NCBI GenBank assembly: GCA_018136815.1
Contig: CM030942.1
Location: 1,179,797-1,243,796, forward strand
Length of the DNA stretch: 64,000 nt
Source: Isochrysis galbana
Lineage: Eukaryota; Haptophyta; Isochrysidales; Isochrysidaceae
Direction of reading: 5' to 3'
In this document: in pieces, positions 21,113 through 30,683 of the stretch
Layout: every line of letters starts with the position of its first letter
How positions within the stretch are numbered: the first letter of the stretch is position 1
Program-made: the position numbers and the translations under genes
Notes under the pieces: generated by a model
Told to the model about the DNA's origin: nothing
The model's input: only the letters and a program-made list of their open reading frames with translations
Database searches by the model: none

Positions 21113-22285
21113 TTATTTTTCAAATTCAGAACCCTCATGAGTCTTCTGATCCTGGCGGCGGGGTTCCGATTTGGAGGTCGGGTACGCCGACCGTGGAACC
21201 CTAGAAGCCGGAGAGGCGTGGCCCTTTGGGTCTAGAGCAGGAGGCTCGCCCATGGGTGGTTCCCTCTGAACTGGCCTAGCAGAATCCGCAGCCGCCTCGG
21301 TCCGATCCATGGACGGACTTGAAGCGGGCTCTTGGCGGGCTTGGAGTAGCTGAGTCAGGGCTTTGAACCCTGCTTCAACTTGATCCCGGAGAAGCCCCTC
21401 CCTCGCCTCTGCCGCGGCAAGGGATGAATGTAGGCGCTCCACAGCCCCTTTTAGGGTGTTGGTCTCCGCCTGAAGCCTTGCCATTTCCGCATCCTGACGC
21501 GCCGCGGCCGTCTCGATCGGGGTGATCTCTTGATCAAGGACCCCTTTTGATGACGGCGGGGCATAGTCCCGGTAAGCGGGGCTTCGGAAGCTGATCCCCT
21601 CCCCTTCACCGACCTCAGACTCATCATCTCGAAGGTGAGGAGGGGGGTCAAACTGAATCAGAGGGAGGGGACCCTCCTCCACCTCATTGGCCAACTCAGC
21701 GACGCTGAAGTTGGCCTCATGCGGGAGAGGGTCATGCTCCACCATGGCCCGCTGTGATTGCACCCGGTGGGTGCCGAAGGAAGCGGACAAATCCTCGCCA
21801 TCCGCCACGAGCTGATCGGAGCCAGTCGTGGAGATAGCAGCCGGGGTGATGGGTGCCATTGGTGTAGCCTCAGAAGCCGTGGGATCACTCGGACATCCCA
21901 CGGGAGCAAAAGCTGCAGCGGGCAGAGAAGGTTCCCTGAGGGGTTCCTCCTCTGCGGCCGAGGACGCAAGCTTCGATTTCGTGCTTGTCGAGTCGAGCGC
22001 TACCGGAGGGCTCTGAGCCACTCCGTCGCGAGCGGCACCGGCGGCTAGCGCGGCGCTTTGTCCCTCCTCCCCACCGGGAGTCGGGTGAATGAAATTCTGG
22101 ACTGGGTCGGGCAACCCCATTTGGGTGTCTGGACGGGGAACGAACGGCGAACGAAGGGCTGTGGGGCGGCGAGGCGCTCCTAGCGGCCCTAGTGTGTTGG
22201 GTTTTGAGAGATTGTTAGACCTACAAAGAACTCTTCCCTCAGGGAGGGAGCCTAGGCTGCTAGAGTGCAGCGACGCAGCGAACAA
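21113..22285 (-). CDS. 390-aa coiled-coil protein, candidate retrotransposon gag
   Basis: Long intact frame on the minus strand. Composition is Pro/Ala/Ser/Glu-rich and disordered for the first 230 residues. Then comes a heptad-like coiled coil of about 80 residues (DAEMARLQAETNTLKGAVER, HSSLAAAEAREGLL), then a basic tail. There is no zinc knuckle, protease or RT. Upstream in the reading direction lies about 1 kb of unusually AG-biased DNA (22290-23320) with no ORF, as expected for an LTR-retrotransposon leader. It may equally be a lineage-specific protein. I do not recognise it. Confidence 0.4.
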   Translation of the reverse strand: MFAASLHSSSLGSLPEGRVLCRSNNLSKPNTLGPLGAPRRPTALRSPFVPRPDTQMGLPDPVQNFIHPTPGGEEGQSAALAAGAARDGVAQSPPVALDSTSTKSKLASSAAEEEPLREPSLPAAAFAPVGCPSDPTASEATPMAPITPAAISTTGSDQLVADGEDLSASFGTHRVQSQRAMVEHDPLPHEANFSVAELANEVEEGPLPLIQFDPPPHLRDDESEVGEGEGISFRSPAYRDYAPPSSKGVLDQEITPIETAAARQDAEMARLQAETNTLKGAVERLHSSLAAAEAREGLLRDQVEAGFKALTQLLQARQEPASSPSMDRTEAAADSARPVQREPPMGEPPALDPKGHASPASRVPRSAYPTSKSEPRRQDQKTHEGSEFEK

Positions 22286-22289
22286 CGAC

Positions 22290-23330
22290 GGACAAAGAGC
22301 CTGAGAACAACAGGTTACACCGACTCACGAACACACCGGAATCATTCACCCAAACAAAGCAAATTATCAAGCAACCGCGACCCCAAATCACCGATAACTC
22401 AAACACGTCGCGAGAGATGGAGAGAGAGAGCGAGAGAGAGAGAGAGACTCCGCAGCGACGGCCGGAGCGTGTCTCCGTTGTAACTTCCCCACGTAGCGGA
22501 GAGTCCGAAGGGGAGCGTCATGTCGCGCGACCACGGCGATCACTTTGGATACAGATCGCAACGAGATGTCTTCACGACCGAATAAATCTTGCCGTTGAGC
22601 GTGAACCTTCTAGACGCTTCTAACGAACAACCCTGAGTAGCAACCAAGGGGAAGAAACACCAAAGGGGCCAAGGCTTGCATGTAACTTGCATCAAGGGGA
22701 AAGATTCCCTCACCTAGGAAGCGAACCTACACCGATCTCCAAGGGGAGATGGCAAATTAAACCTCAAATCTCGAGCGGCTAGAGCAACCGACTCGCTCGC
22801 CAAAACCTTGACCGAGAAGAAAGAAGCAAGGACCTACAAGCCAAGGGTAGCGGACCTAGGGAATGTGAGAGGAAGTTTCCGAACGCCAACGCGAACGCCA
22901 AACGCGGGAAGGCAACGAAACCCTAACCAGGCCAAGCAGAACCTACGAAGAACAGGCCTGGACAACAACGAAAGTCAGCAGGTCCCAAGAAAGAACCGGA
23001 ACCCAACAAGAAACAACAAGCCTTGCAAGAAGCTAAACAAGCCTTCACAAGGTAACTCGAGAGCCTGAGACAAGCGCGCAGCGAGTGACAGGCGACCTGG
23101 CTCCTTTGGGTCAAGATTACCCGAAAGGAGGAAACCTGGAATCTAGACCTGACAAACAGGCTAGAAGGAACGAAACAAGAACTCGAATTCTAGATCGCTA
23201 GGGACGAACCCTACCAACCTAGAAGTACCTGAGCTTCACCGTGTGGCCGCACGGCGAAGGACCTGGAAATAAGAGCCTGGAAATCGCATCATCTAGGATG
23301 AATGCGACATCCTCGTGCCTAATATCTGGG
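22290..23330. other. A/G-biased tract of about 1 kb without genes
   Basis: Strong purine/adenine bias on the plus strand (AACAAG, GAAGAAAG, GGAACGAAAC motifs), clearly unlike the flanks. GAGAGAGA runs at 22421-22447. No ORF over 90 codons looks real. Best explained as the leader or LTR of the element carrying 21113-22285, but only one copy is present so LTR limits cannot be drawn. Confidence 0.45.
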
Positions 23331-23334
23331 TGTT

Positions 23335-23450
23335 ATTGAGCCAAGTGGAAATTGCCATCTAGGTACATGTAGATAGTGTCCGGCTGCCATCTAGGTACAT
23401 GTAGATAGTGAAAATGCGAGACTATATCGTAGATATCTAGGTATCTTACA
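23335..23450 (+). repeat. tandem GCCATCTAGGTACATGTAGA repeat
   Basis: Two direct units (about 23352-23376 and 23387-23411), each containing the palindromes CTAG and ACATGT, then GTAGATATCTAGGTATCT. Related CTAGATATCTAG sequence occurs at 19455-19480. Confidence 0.6.
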
Positions 23451-23491
23451 AACACAAACATGTTCCATGCCTTAGTAGGCAGTAGGGGCTC

Positions 23492-23675
23492 CGTCAGAGT
23501 TTTTTTGTTGTGTTAGTGTAACCTTAGTGCTGCGGGACCATAGCCCTTCGACGGCAACGGAGCCCCTCCCCCGCGATGGGGGTGTGCGCGGTTGGCGCAT
23601 GGCTCGTCCGGTGTATGTGGCTAGGAATGCTAGCTAACAAGATGTCATACGACGCTATAAGTTCTAACGGGCTCC
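23492..23675 (+). repeat. SR1 structured repeat, copy 1 (upstream of ARM gene)
   Basis: Shared with 30684-30862 over its full length and with 52458-52533 (inverted) over its first 75 bp. Common blocks are GTCAGAGTTTT, GTGCTG-GGGACC, CAACGGAGCCCCT, CCCCGCGATGGGGGTGTGC and GGCTCGTCCGGTGTATGTGG. Hairpin A is TGCGC-GGTTG-GCGCA (23585-23599). Hairpin B is TGGCTAG-GAATG-CTAGCTA (23618-23636), with one G-T wobble. It ends about 50 bp before the ATG of the ARM-repeat gene, so it may be in its promoter or 5' UTR. Confidence 0.75.
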
Positions 23676-23728
23676 CTCAGGACACCTGAGGGCAGGACCA
23701 CCCCGCGCATGTGTAGAAAGTAGGGAAA

Positions 23729-26350
23729 ATGCTGGAGTTGAACGCTCGCAGGGAACCGCTGCGGTGCCTCCGCCTCGCAGCCCCTCCTCTCCCTCCCGCC
23801 GCCCCCTCGATGCTCGCCCAGCCGCCGACGGCGGCGGCGCACCTGGTCTTCGGTTTGCCAGCCGACACGCCCACCGTCTCTGAGGACGATGGAGTCGCCG
23901 GTTCCATCGTGAACGAGGTCTTTGCCACTGCTTGGCGGATTGCACGCGGCGATGGCTATCTGCCCGACGCCTTTCTCCGCCCGCCAGTGGACCAGTACTT
24001 CTGGCAGCAGGTGCGGATCGCCGCCGAGCAGTGCCGCACTCACGACGACTGGCAACGCCTACTCGCAGTGCTCCTCGGCATCTCTCTCAGCCCCACGCTT
24101 GACAAGTCGCCGCTCTATAGCTTTCTTGTGTCACCCAACGCAGCTGCGGAGCATGGCCTTCGTCCGCAGCGGCCGTCTCGACGACGGCGCGCCGAGGCAA
24201 CTGCGCTTTCGGGTTCTTTGGTGTGTCCGCGTAAGCGTGGACCAGCCGCCCTCGCGCGGGAAGCGATTGAGGCTCGACGGACGGAACGCCGGAAGAGCCG
24301 CCGCAGGCTGAGGGCACTGCTAGATGGAGCAAAGGAGAGACAGCCAGACGAGGTGCGCACGCTGGCACGTTGGGTACTAGATGACGCGGAGGATGTGGAT
24401 GCTGCGCGAATCACCGAGCGCGAAGATCTAGCCGCTGAAATGACCGAAGTCACAATGGGCATCATGCGTGCCGCCAAGATGGCGGTGGCGCGTGCACGAG
24501 CTGAGGGTGAGGCATCTGCCTTGATAGCCAAGAGGGACATGCCAGAGGTGACAGTGGGGGACGCAGGACAGGACGAGCTGCGCTCAGGGGTTGTTGCCGG
24601 CGCGGCAGGAATCACCTCCGGCTCTTCGGCTACGCTCAAACCCGAAAGCGAGGAGGTGCAGGCACGACGTGTGGACGAGGCCGAGTCGACGGGAGACATC
24701 ATCGCCCTCTCTAGATTCCTTGAGTCCGACTTTGAGAGTGTTGCTGTCAAAGCAGCGTTGGCAATCGGCTCACTCTGCGCCCGCGATAGCGGGCTGCAAA
24801 ATGCGCTCGTTGCTTGTGGCGGCCTACCTAAAATCGCATCATTACTTGACGCGCCGTTCTCTGAACGTGGTGTGATTGATCTCACGCTCGTCTTCAAGGC
24901 ACTATGTGCACATGAGATGCATCATCCGCGCTTGCTTGAGCAATTTGTCCGTGCTGATGGGCCGCAGAAGGTCATCTCCAGTCTGGCAGCTTCAGGAGGA
25001 GGCGCTATAGAGCGGCAGCAGGCTCTTTTAGAGATCATCCGCTCCTTATGCGGCCACCCACCGTCTCGCGATGCCATGATCAAAGCTGGAGTGATTCCAA
25101 GGCTGCTTCGGTTGCTCGTGCCTTCCTCTCCCATAAACCTAGCCAACCCGGCGGCTGCAGCGCTTGCGGTGCTGTCATTCGACCCAGCGTGCGCCGAGGT
25201 TCTCCTGAAGGCGCAGGCGCTCCCGGCGCTGGTCCAAGTGTTTGTCAGGGGTCCAGCAACGGACGCTGCCGTCTCCTCGGCTGCCGCAGTTAGCAGAATC
25301 GCTGCTCTAAGGCCAGAAGCCAGCCAGCGTGCCCGCGATGCCGGCGCAATCGAGGCAGTGCTGCCGCTCCTTGACGGCGGCTACTCGTCCAATCCTCCGG
25401 AGCGCGCCGCAGCAGAGGTCGGGGCCACTTGTTTGTGCACTCTGATCCATGGTTCAAAGACGGGAGCTGCCGAGCTTCTTGACTTGGGTGGGCTGCAGAC
25501 TCTCATTGGGGTCCTTGGACAACCTGATGCTCCTGTCAAGGTCAAGGCGGCCGCCATCGAGACCGCTGGGGTCGCTGCAGGCCTTGAAACGGGATGCCGG
25601 GCCGAACTGGTCCGCTTGGGCGCCCCGCGCATCCTTGTGGCGTGTGTCGCAGACAAATCAAGGAAGGTTGCTTCCATTGCAGCATCGACCCTAACAAACA
25701 TGGCAACACTAGGGGACGTCCAGCTTTCGCGTGCAATCGCTGCCGCAATGGCCACCGGTGGGGGTCTGCCCCTCCTAGTTGAGCAGCTCGGCTCCCCCGA
25801 TGCCGATGTGACGGCGCGTGCCGCTCGCCTGCTCGATGGAGCACTCATTGATGACGAAAGCTCGAAACGAACACTCTTCGAGATGAGCGCGGTGCCAAAG
25901 CTGATCGAGTTGCTTCGCCACGGACCGGCAGCTCCAGGAGTTGAGGCGGCGCTTGGCGCGATTGAGGGCATCGTTGAAGGCATCAAGGAGGCTCAAGAGC
26001 AGGCACGGCATGCAGGGATCTTCAAGCTGTTACCACCACTGCTCGATCGAAGTGAGGCATCGGTAGATGTCCGTGTCAACGCACTACTAGCTCTTCGCGC
26101 GTGCGTACATGGTAACCAAGGTATTATCCAGGCAGCCACGGATGCCGGGCTTGTGTCACAGGTCGCGGAACAGCTGGACGATGGTCCCGACTCGGAAAGC
26201 GCCCTGCTCGCTGTGCAAGCGCTCATGTCGCTTGGACTGCGTGAACTGCATGCCTTGGAAGCTGTTGTGAGGAAGACCGACACACGGAATGGTACACGTG
26301 TTGCCACATTGAGGAATGTTTGGACGACTAAGCCAGGACTTGGCGATTAG
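23729..26350 (+). CDS. ARM-repeat protein
   Basis: 873 codons in one exon. Residues 1-60 are Pro/Ala-rich. Residues 60-140 form an unrecognised helical N-terminal region (VNEVFATAWRIARG, YLPDAFLRPPVDQYFWQQVR). A basic, coiled-coil-like stretch follows at 170-290. From about residue 330 to the end run roughly a dozen 40-45-residue armadillo-type repeats with the typical SxxxxVxxxAAxALxxL spacing, for example VKAALAIGSLCARDSG, AALAVLSFDPACAEVLLKAQ and LLALRACVHGNQGIIQAATD. ARM solenoids are protein-binding scaffolds; no partner can be inferred. The start may instead be the Met at 23810. The stop at 26348-26350 is followed by AT-richer sequence. It is not importin-alpha or beta-catenin by visible motifs. 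Confidence 0.85.
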   Translation: MLELNARREPLRCLRLAAPPLPPAAPSMLAQPPTAAAHLVFGLPADTPTVSEDDGVAGSIVNEVFATAWRIARGDGYLPDAFLRPPVDQYFWQQVRIAAEQCRTHDDWQRLLAVLLGISLSPTLDKSPLYSFLVSPNAAAEHGLRPQRPSRRRRAEATALSGSLVCPRKRGPAALAREAIEARRTERRKSRRRLRALLDGAKERQPDEVRTLARWVLDDAEDVDAARITEREDLAAEMTEVTMGIMRAAKMAVARARAEGEASALIAKRDMPEVTVGDAGQDELRSGVVAGAAGITSGSSATLKPESEEVQARRVDEAESTGDIIALSRFLESDFESVAVKAALAIGSLCARDSGLQNALVACGGLPKIASLLDAPFSERGVIDLTLVFKALCAHEMHHPRLLEQFVRADGPQKVISSLAASGGGAIERQQALLEIIRSLCGHPPSRDAMIKAGVIPRLLRLLVPSSPINLANPAAAALAVLSFDPACAEVLLKAQALPALVQVFVRGPATDAAVSSAAAVSRIAALRPEASQRARDAGAIEAVLPLLDGGYSSNPPERAAAEVGATCLCTLIHGSKTGAAELLDLGGLQTLIGVLGQPDAPVKVKAAAIETAGVAAGLETGCRAELVRLGAPRILVACVADKSRKVASIAASTLTNMATLGDVQLSRAIAAAMATGGGLPLLVEQLGSPDADVTARAARLLDGALIDDESSKRTLFEMSAVPKLIELLRHGPAAPGVEAALGAIEGIVEGIKEAQEQARHAGIFKLLPPLLDRSEASVDVRVNALLALRACVHGNQGIIQAATDAGLVSQVAEQLDDGPDSESALLAVQALMSLGLRELHALEAVVRKTDTRNGTRVATLRNVWTTKPGLGD

Positions 26351-26487
26351 TTTTGGTTGCCCATTGATGCGTCCAATGAGGCTCCGTGACCGTAGTGCAT
26401 GAAGGACTTCAAGTTACTCTAATCGTCTTATTTTATGCGCTCGCATACGTTGTCCTCTTCTTCGTTACTCTATGACTAAAGACGCAA
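26351..26487. other. 3' flank of ARM gene
   Basis: AT-richer than its surroundings. No feature beyond a likely 3' UTR. Confidence 0.4.
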
Positions 26488-26575
26488 CTAAGCAACTAAG
26501 TTTATACTTAGTTCGCCCATGGGGGGGCACGAGCCCCCCCCTCTCTCCACTCCTCCTGTTGTGGTTAGGGGGAGA
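26488..26575 (-). repeat. R3 terminal segment, copy 7
   Basis: Perfect hairpin AACTAAGTTTATACTTAGTT, then CGCCCATGGGGGGGCACGAG and CTCTCTCCACTCCTCC. Immediately before it, GCAACTAA is repeated (CGCAACTAAGCAACTAAG), so the insertion site overlaps the element end. Confidence 0.8.
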
Positions 26576-26869
26576 GCCACCCTTAGGTTTCTCCCAAGGG
26601 AGCCTCTCTCCTTTGCTCTTCCTCCCTTCGTGTGTTTTGTTTTCCCCCCTTTTGCTCTTCGGGCGTGCACCCGCCCTCCGTCCGGTCGGGATCCTCCGAT
26701 CTCGATCTCCTTCGTCCTTCGCCCCGTGTGTTAGGATAGGGGTGATCGCTCTCGATCCCCCTCCCTTGTTTTCTCATGTGTGCGCCCCCTTTCTTTCCTT
26801 GCGCGCGCCCCCCGTGTGTTTCCCGCGTTTTTCTCGTCCCAGAGTCCAGAGTTCCCGAGAGTCGCGCCC

Positions 26870-27383
26870 ATGGCCGCACTCCCAGGGGCTCTGGGCGAGC
26901 TCTCTCGACCGCCATCGCCCCATGCTCGTGTGAGCGATGTCCCCGCCGGTGCCATGCCTCCCTCCAGCCCCAGTGCTCCCTGTGCTCAGCCCTCCTTGAG
27001 CACCGTCGCCCTTGGAGGGCCCCTTCCCATGCCTCAACAATTCTCTACATCACAAGCCACAGCCACAACCACAGCCACTCCACTCACTCAGCCACATGGT
27101 AGCGGAGGCGATCCCGCCTCTCCGCCCGTCCCAGCCTCTCCCTCGTCTCATCCCTTCGCCTCGCCCGCGGCTACCCCTTTCCATCAGCCGCCATCGCACC
27201 ACCAAGCACTTCCACCCCTCACCCACCAGTGTCCAACAAACAAACACTGGTTGGATGGGAACCGCCGCCTGGTACACCGCACAGCCCTACCTCCACATGC
27301 CGCCTATACAGCCAAGCTCACCCCACTTGTACAGCCCCTTCCAGCCTTTGCAGCCCTCTGCCTACCCGCCCGTCAACGTCAAC
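26870..27383 (+). pseudogene. retrotransposon ORF1-like N-terminal region
   Basis: A Pro/Ser/His/Gln-rich reading starting MAALPGALGELSRPPSPHAR and, in a second frame, ending PLQPSAYPPVNVN at 27383. It is split there by the retroposon 27384-28882 and continues at 28903 as NPFTTALRSQIQQLQLQLTQ, a short coiled coil. Composition and position resemble the N-terminal region of the ORF on the minus strand at 33.7-34.2 kb. A non-LTR ORF1 is the best guess. Confidence 0.35.
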
Positions 27384-28882
27384 TACTTTTATAAGTAGGA
27401 GGCCAATGGGGGCCTCGTGCCCCCCTCTCTCCATCGCAGACACCCCCTGGGTGGGCCTGCACAACCAACCTCAGCCCCTACCTGCTGGCAGGGGCTGAGC
27501 TGACACCACTCTGGCCCAGACCTTCGCCGAGCGCGCGCCGCGCGCCGCGCGCACTCGCCTGCACTGGCTCTCGCTCGTACTGACTGTCGTATTCCATACG
27601 ATGACAGACTTTTACTTCTAACCTGTGGGTTAATTTTAAGCCTCAAGGTCTCGTCGATTGGTATACCGCCTCTTCTCTTACTTTCTCTCGATGTCATCAA
27701 ATGTTCCATGACTGTCTTTCGTCTTCTCTCGTCCATCGATTGTAGCTCCCCAGCGAGGTCTGCCCTCGTTGTGCCGACCCCTCTGTCGGATGTCTGCGCG
27801 TTGCTGAATTGCCCTAGTGTCGACGCCTTGCCGTCCGTCCAGGTGTGGTTAATTTTCGCCCTGTTTGGTTTAGTTTGGCGTGGTTCTGTGTCCTCGGACT
27901 TTTTGAGTTCTTGCGTTGTAGTCTCCCGTGTCTACCTCGGACCTAAGAAGCTCTCACTCTCATTCTCTCAGTTCCACTAGCTCGCTAGCTAGCCTCGTCT
28001 CTACTCTCCGACGCCACGCGTCGCAATCCTCCGACCTTCAGTCTACCTCCTCGCTCATAGCGCTCGATGGCAGGCACTGTCATACCCGATTCTTACTATG
28101 ACCTTTCAGACATCTTCCCGCAAGCAGCAATCAACGAACCCTCTACGGCCGCGTCAGCTGCCGGCTCGGTCGAACGGCCCTTTGCCTATGAGCCCGTAGT
28201 CATCGTGTGTTCGACACTGACCCCCCCCCTCACCACTGAGCCACAAACCACCGAGGCCGCCAGGTGGGCACCCAGGGCCAGCGAGGCGAGCGAGGGAGAG
28301 GCAGGAGAGGCCAGGGGCACTGCCCCAGCCTCCACTGCCCCCTGAGCTGCCCTGGCTGGCCCGTTGGGGGGCCCCGAGGGGCCCCCCAGAAGGGGGCCAT
28401 GGCGCGCGCCATGCAGCACACGCCCGTAGGAGAACGAAGAGAACGACGGGGAAAAAACGACAAAAAAACGACACGATCCGGCTCGGGAATAGGTAAGAGA
28501 ACCGCCTGTTTACGATATATCAACGGGAGGACACCCCGCGCGGCAAGCAAACACCGCGAAAGTGCGGCAGCGGACGAAGAAAGGCCGAAGGGCGGGGGCC
28601 GAGACCCCCCGCGGACAATATAAGATAGTTCAGAAGGCGTTTTACGTTTGTCTGCCACAGGAACACCCAACAACAGGTCTGCCCCAGCCCGCCCCTTGCG
28701 CTTGGCCCGTCGTAGTGCACGCGCCCCCCCCCCCCCCCCGATACCAAAGACAAAGGAATGAAGGGGGTAGTGTAAAGGGAGTGAGTGTTCTGGGGTATAG
28801 GCGATGGCGTGAGTCGGTACCGTGAGTGCGTGGTCTTTATAGCTAGCGGTAGTAGCCTGAATCTTCAGATGTTTTTTTTTGC
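27384..28882 (+). mobile_element. R2-R4-R5 retroposon with 20-bp target-site duplication
   Basis: Flanked by ACCCGCCCGTCAACGTCAAC (27364-27383) and the same sequence with one change (28883-28902). The left end is a hairpin CTACTT-TTAT-AAGTAG followed by GAGGCCAATGGGGGCC. The right end is CTGAATCTTCAGATGT plus a T run. The long duplication and tailed end indicate target-primed reverse transcription. Compared with the sister copy 38817-39683, it carries an extra segment at about 27580-28220. R4 (28390-28730) includes the palindrome CATGGCGCGCGCCATG and an intron-like segment: GTAAGA at 28493, CCACAG at 28657-28662. Confidence 0.85.
27580..28220 (+). mobile_element. 640-bp segment inserted within the retroposon
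   Basis: Absent from the sister element at 38.8-39.7 kb, where GTACTGAC continues directly into CCCCCCCTC. It is AT-richer and ends with an ATG at 28067 opening MAGTVIPDSYYDLSDIFPQA ... FAYEPVVIV, which looks like the start of a structural protein. It may be the leader of an LTR retrotransposon whose rest is missing. Exact borders are uncertain by about 10 bp. Confidence 0.5.
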
Positions 28883-28902
28883 ACCCGCCCGTGAACGTCA
28901 AC

Positions 28903-29127
28903 CCATTCACGACCGCCCTCAGATCTCAAATCCAACAGCTGCAGCTGCAGCTGACACAAGCAGAGAGCATGCACCCCTGCCCTCTCCCTGCCTCCACCCC
29001 TTCCTCCCCTGCCTTCCTGCCACAGCCGTTGACGTCGGTCCACTCCTTGACGTCGCGGTCTAAGTCGTCGAGACGTGGCGCCGTCATGGTGGCACAAAGG
29101 GTGCTCGAGCGATGGCGCGGAGCGTAG
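28903..29127 (+). pseudogene. continuation of the split ORF1-like frame
   Basis: Resumes after the target duplication as a frame with RSQIQQLQLQLTQAES and a Pro/Ser-rich stretch, and ends at TAG 29125-29127. From about 29100 to 29245 the DNA matches 34170-34325 (GACACGGAGGGAGAAACGTC, AAGGGGGCCGGAAACTCAAG), the 5' region of a minus-strand retrotransposon. Confidence 0.35.
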
Positions 29128-29248
29128 TCAGGACACGGAGGGAGAAACGTCACGCGCGGGGGGAAGGGAATCGCGCGGGAATGAAATAGACAAAAGGGGG
29201 CCGGAAACTCAAGGAAGCACTCGGGGAGAGACGGGAGGGGAGAGGGGG

Positions 29249-30074
29249 GAGGGTTGCATCGCTTCCCCTTGATGTTCATTGGGCATTTGCCTAGAGGAAA
29301 TCGGGTGCACGCGCCCAAGGCATCCGGGTTGATCGTGTCGTGGAGGGTTTTCTTAGGAGGCGCGAGTTGGCGTTGTTGTTGGCGAAGAAGGCGTGCTTCG
29401 CGCTCTTCTTCGCATGTGCAAATGCGCAGCGGCGGGTTGAACGCCGTGGCGTAGCCTTTGAAGTAGCCCTTGCAGCCCTTTGGGCCAGCGTGTACGCTGA
29501 GGTCTTTGATCTCGCCCCCGAGTTCTTTGCAGTTGCGTATGGCGTAGTCCATGGGGTAGGGGAGGCCCTTGATGTTGAGGAGAATCTTGCGGGGAAAGTC
29601 GAACGATGCAAACGAGCCCGATTTTGGTGCGACGTATAGGTGGTAAACCTCCTTTTTGCCTTGCGTGATTATGATGCCCTCGGGGGTGACCACCTTGGTG
29701 CGTACCTGATTGCCTTGTAGGAAGTAGAAGCCTTGGGTTTCGACCGCTTTCGCGAGCGTGTTTACGGTTATGAGCTCCTTCATTTCGAACTTGTAGTTGC
29801 GCACGACAAGGTGGGCCGACACGTCCTTGAAGGCGCTAGCGAGGGCCTTGGAGGAGGCTTGGGGGAGTTCTTTCGCCTTGTCGTTGAGTGTTTTGTACTT
29901 GATGGTGATGGGCGAGGGGATGCCAATGTGTTGGAAGCTCGTCTCGTGTTTGAAGGTCGACCGGAATTGATTCGCGCAGTCCGCGGTGACCAGGATCTCC
30001 CATGGTCCCGAGGCGCTCTTTGAGATTAGGTCCGGCTCGAGGTCAACTCCCTCGAGCCTGTTGAGGTGGGCCAC
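29249..30074 (-). pseudogene. retrotransposon ORF1 C-terminal part
   Basis: About 275 codons without a stop on the minus strand, starting MAHLNRLEGVDLEPDL. Composition is globular (SHAGPKGCKGYFKGYA-like loops, TFKHETSFQHIGIP) with a Cys-containing end: ICTCEEE, then GACTRFPLGKCPMNIKGKRC, a C-x8-C-x8-C pattern that may be a degenerate zinc finger. At 29245 it runs into repeat sequence seen at 34.2-34.3 kb. No RT follows. I take it as ORF1 of a non-LTR retrotransposon or a captured gene; the family is not recognised. Confidence 0.45.
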
Positions 30075-30217
30075 TATAGTGCTAGCCTGTTGAGCCTGTT
30101 GAGGTGGGCCACTATAGGTGGACTATGGCTCTAGCTAGAGCCATAGTGGCCCACCTCAACAGGCTCGAGGGAGTTGACCTCGAGCCGGACCTAATCTCAA
30201 AGAGCGCCTCGGGACCA
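30003..30217. repeat. 75-bp perfect inverted repeat
   Basis: 30003-30077 is exactly the reverse complement of 30143-30217, with a 65-bp spacer that itself contains CTCTAGCTAGAG. The left arm includes the ORF1 start at 30074. Confidence 0.9.
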
Positions 30218-30239
30218 GGGGAGAGCTAGAGCCATAGTC

Positions 30240-30638
30240 ATGGGCCACTATGGTGTTGGTTGGTCGGGGCTGTACCTCGTGCTCGCGCACGAGGCCAGTG
30301 CCTCGAGGGTGTAGGGGCCCAGCCCGGAGGCTTTCCCGATGGGGGGAGTCTCTTTGACGCCCTGGCCCACTTTGGGCCTGTCCACAGTCGGCTGGAGAGT
30401 GGGGGGGAGTTGTGTGGACATGCTGGCCATGGTGGCCTTGAGGCTGTGTGGCTGCCTCCGGGGGCCGGGGGCGGCACGGGCCGTGGCTCGTGCACACCTG
30501 GTCAGTCTTGGGTGCAGCTCGCGGCCGCTTTGGCGGCGCGGCGTTGGTCGCGGCCCGTTCGGCCGGCGCGGCGGGGGTGACGGCAGGAGAGGAGGGGAGC
30601 GACGCGCGCTCCATGACCCTATCTTTTTAAAGATAGTT
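30240..30638 (-). mobile_element. 5' end of a non-LTR element with leader hairpin
   Basis: On the minus strand the element begins at 30638: AACTATC-TTT-AA-AAA-GATAG, then GGTCATGG. The ATG at 30614 opens MERASLPSSPAVTPAAPAER ... APPKRPRAAP, a Pro/Ala/Arg-rich disordered N-terminus like those at 51731 and 47214. It runs to the inverted repeat near 30220. No RT is attached. Confidence 0.55.
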
Positions 30639-30683
30639 AGGAGTTAGATGGGAAATAGGGATTCGCCTTTGGCGATGGGGGAG

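Noticed and set aside
24115..24897. 260-codon frame opposite the ARM gene
   Set aside because: Antisense shadow of a long GC-rich coding exon; Ser/Arg-rich composition follows from codon bias.
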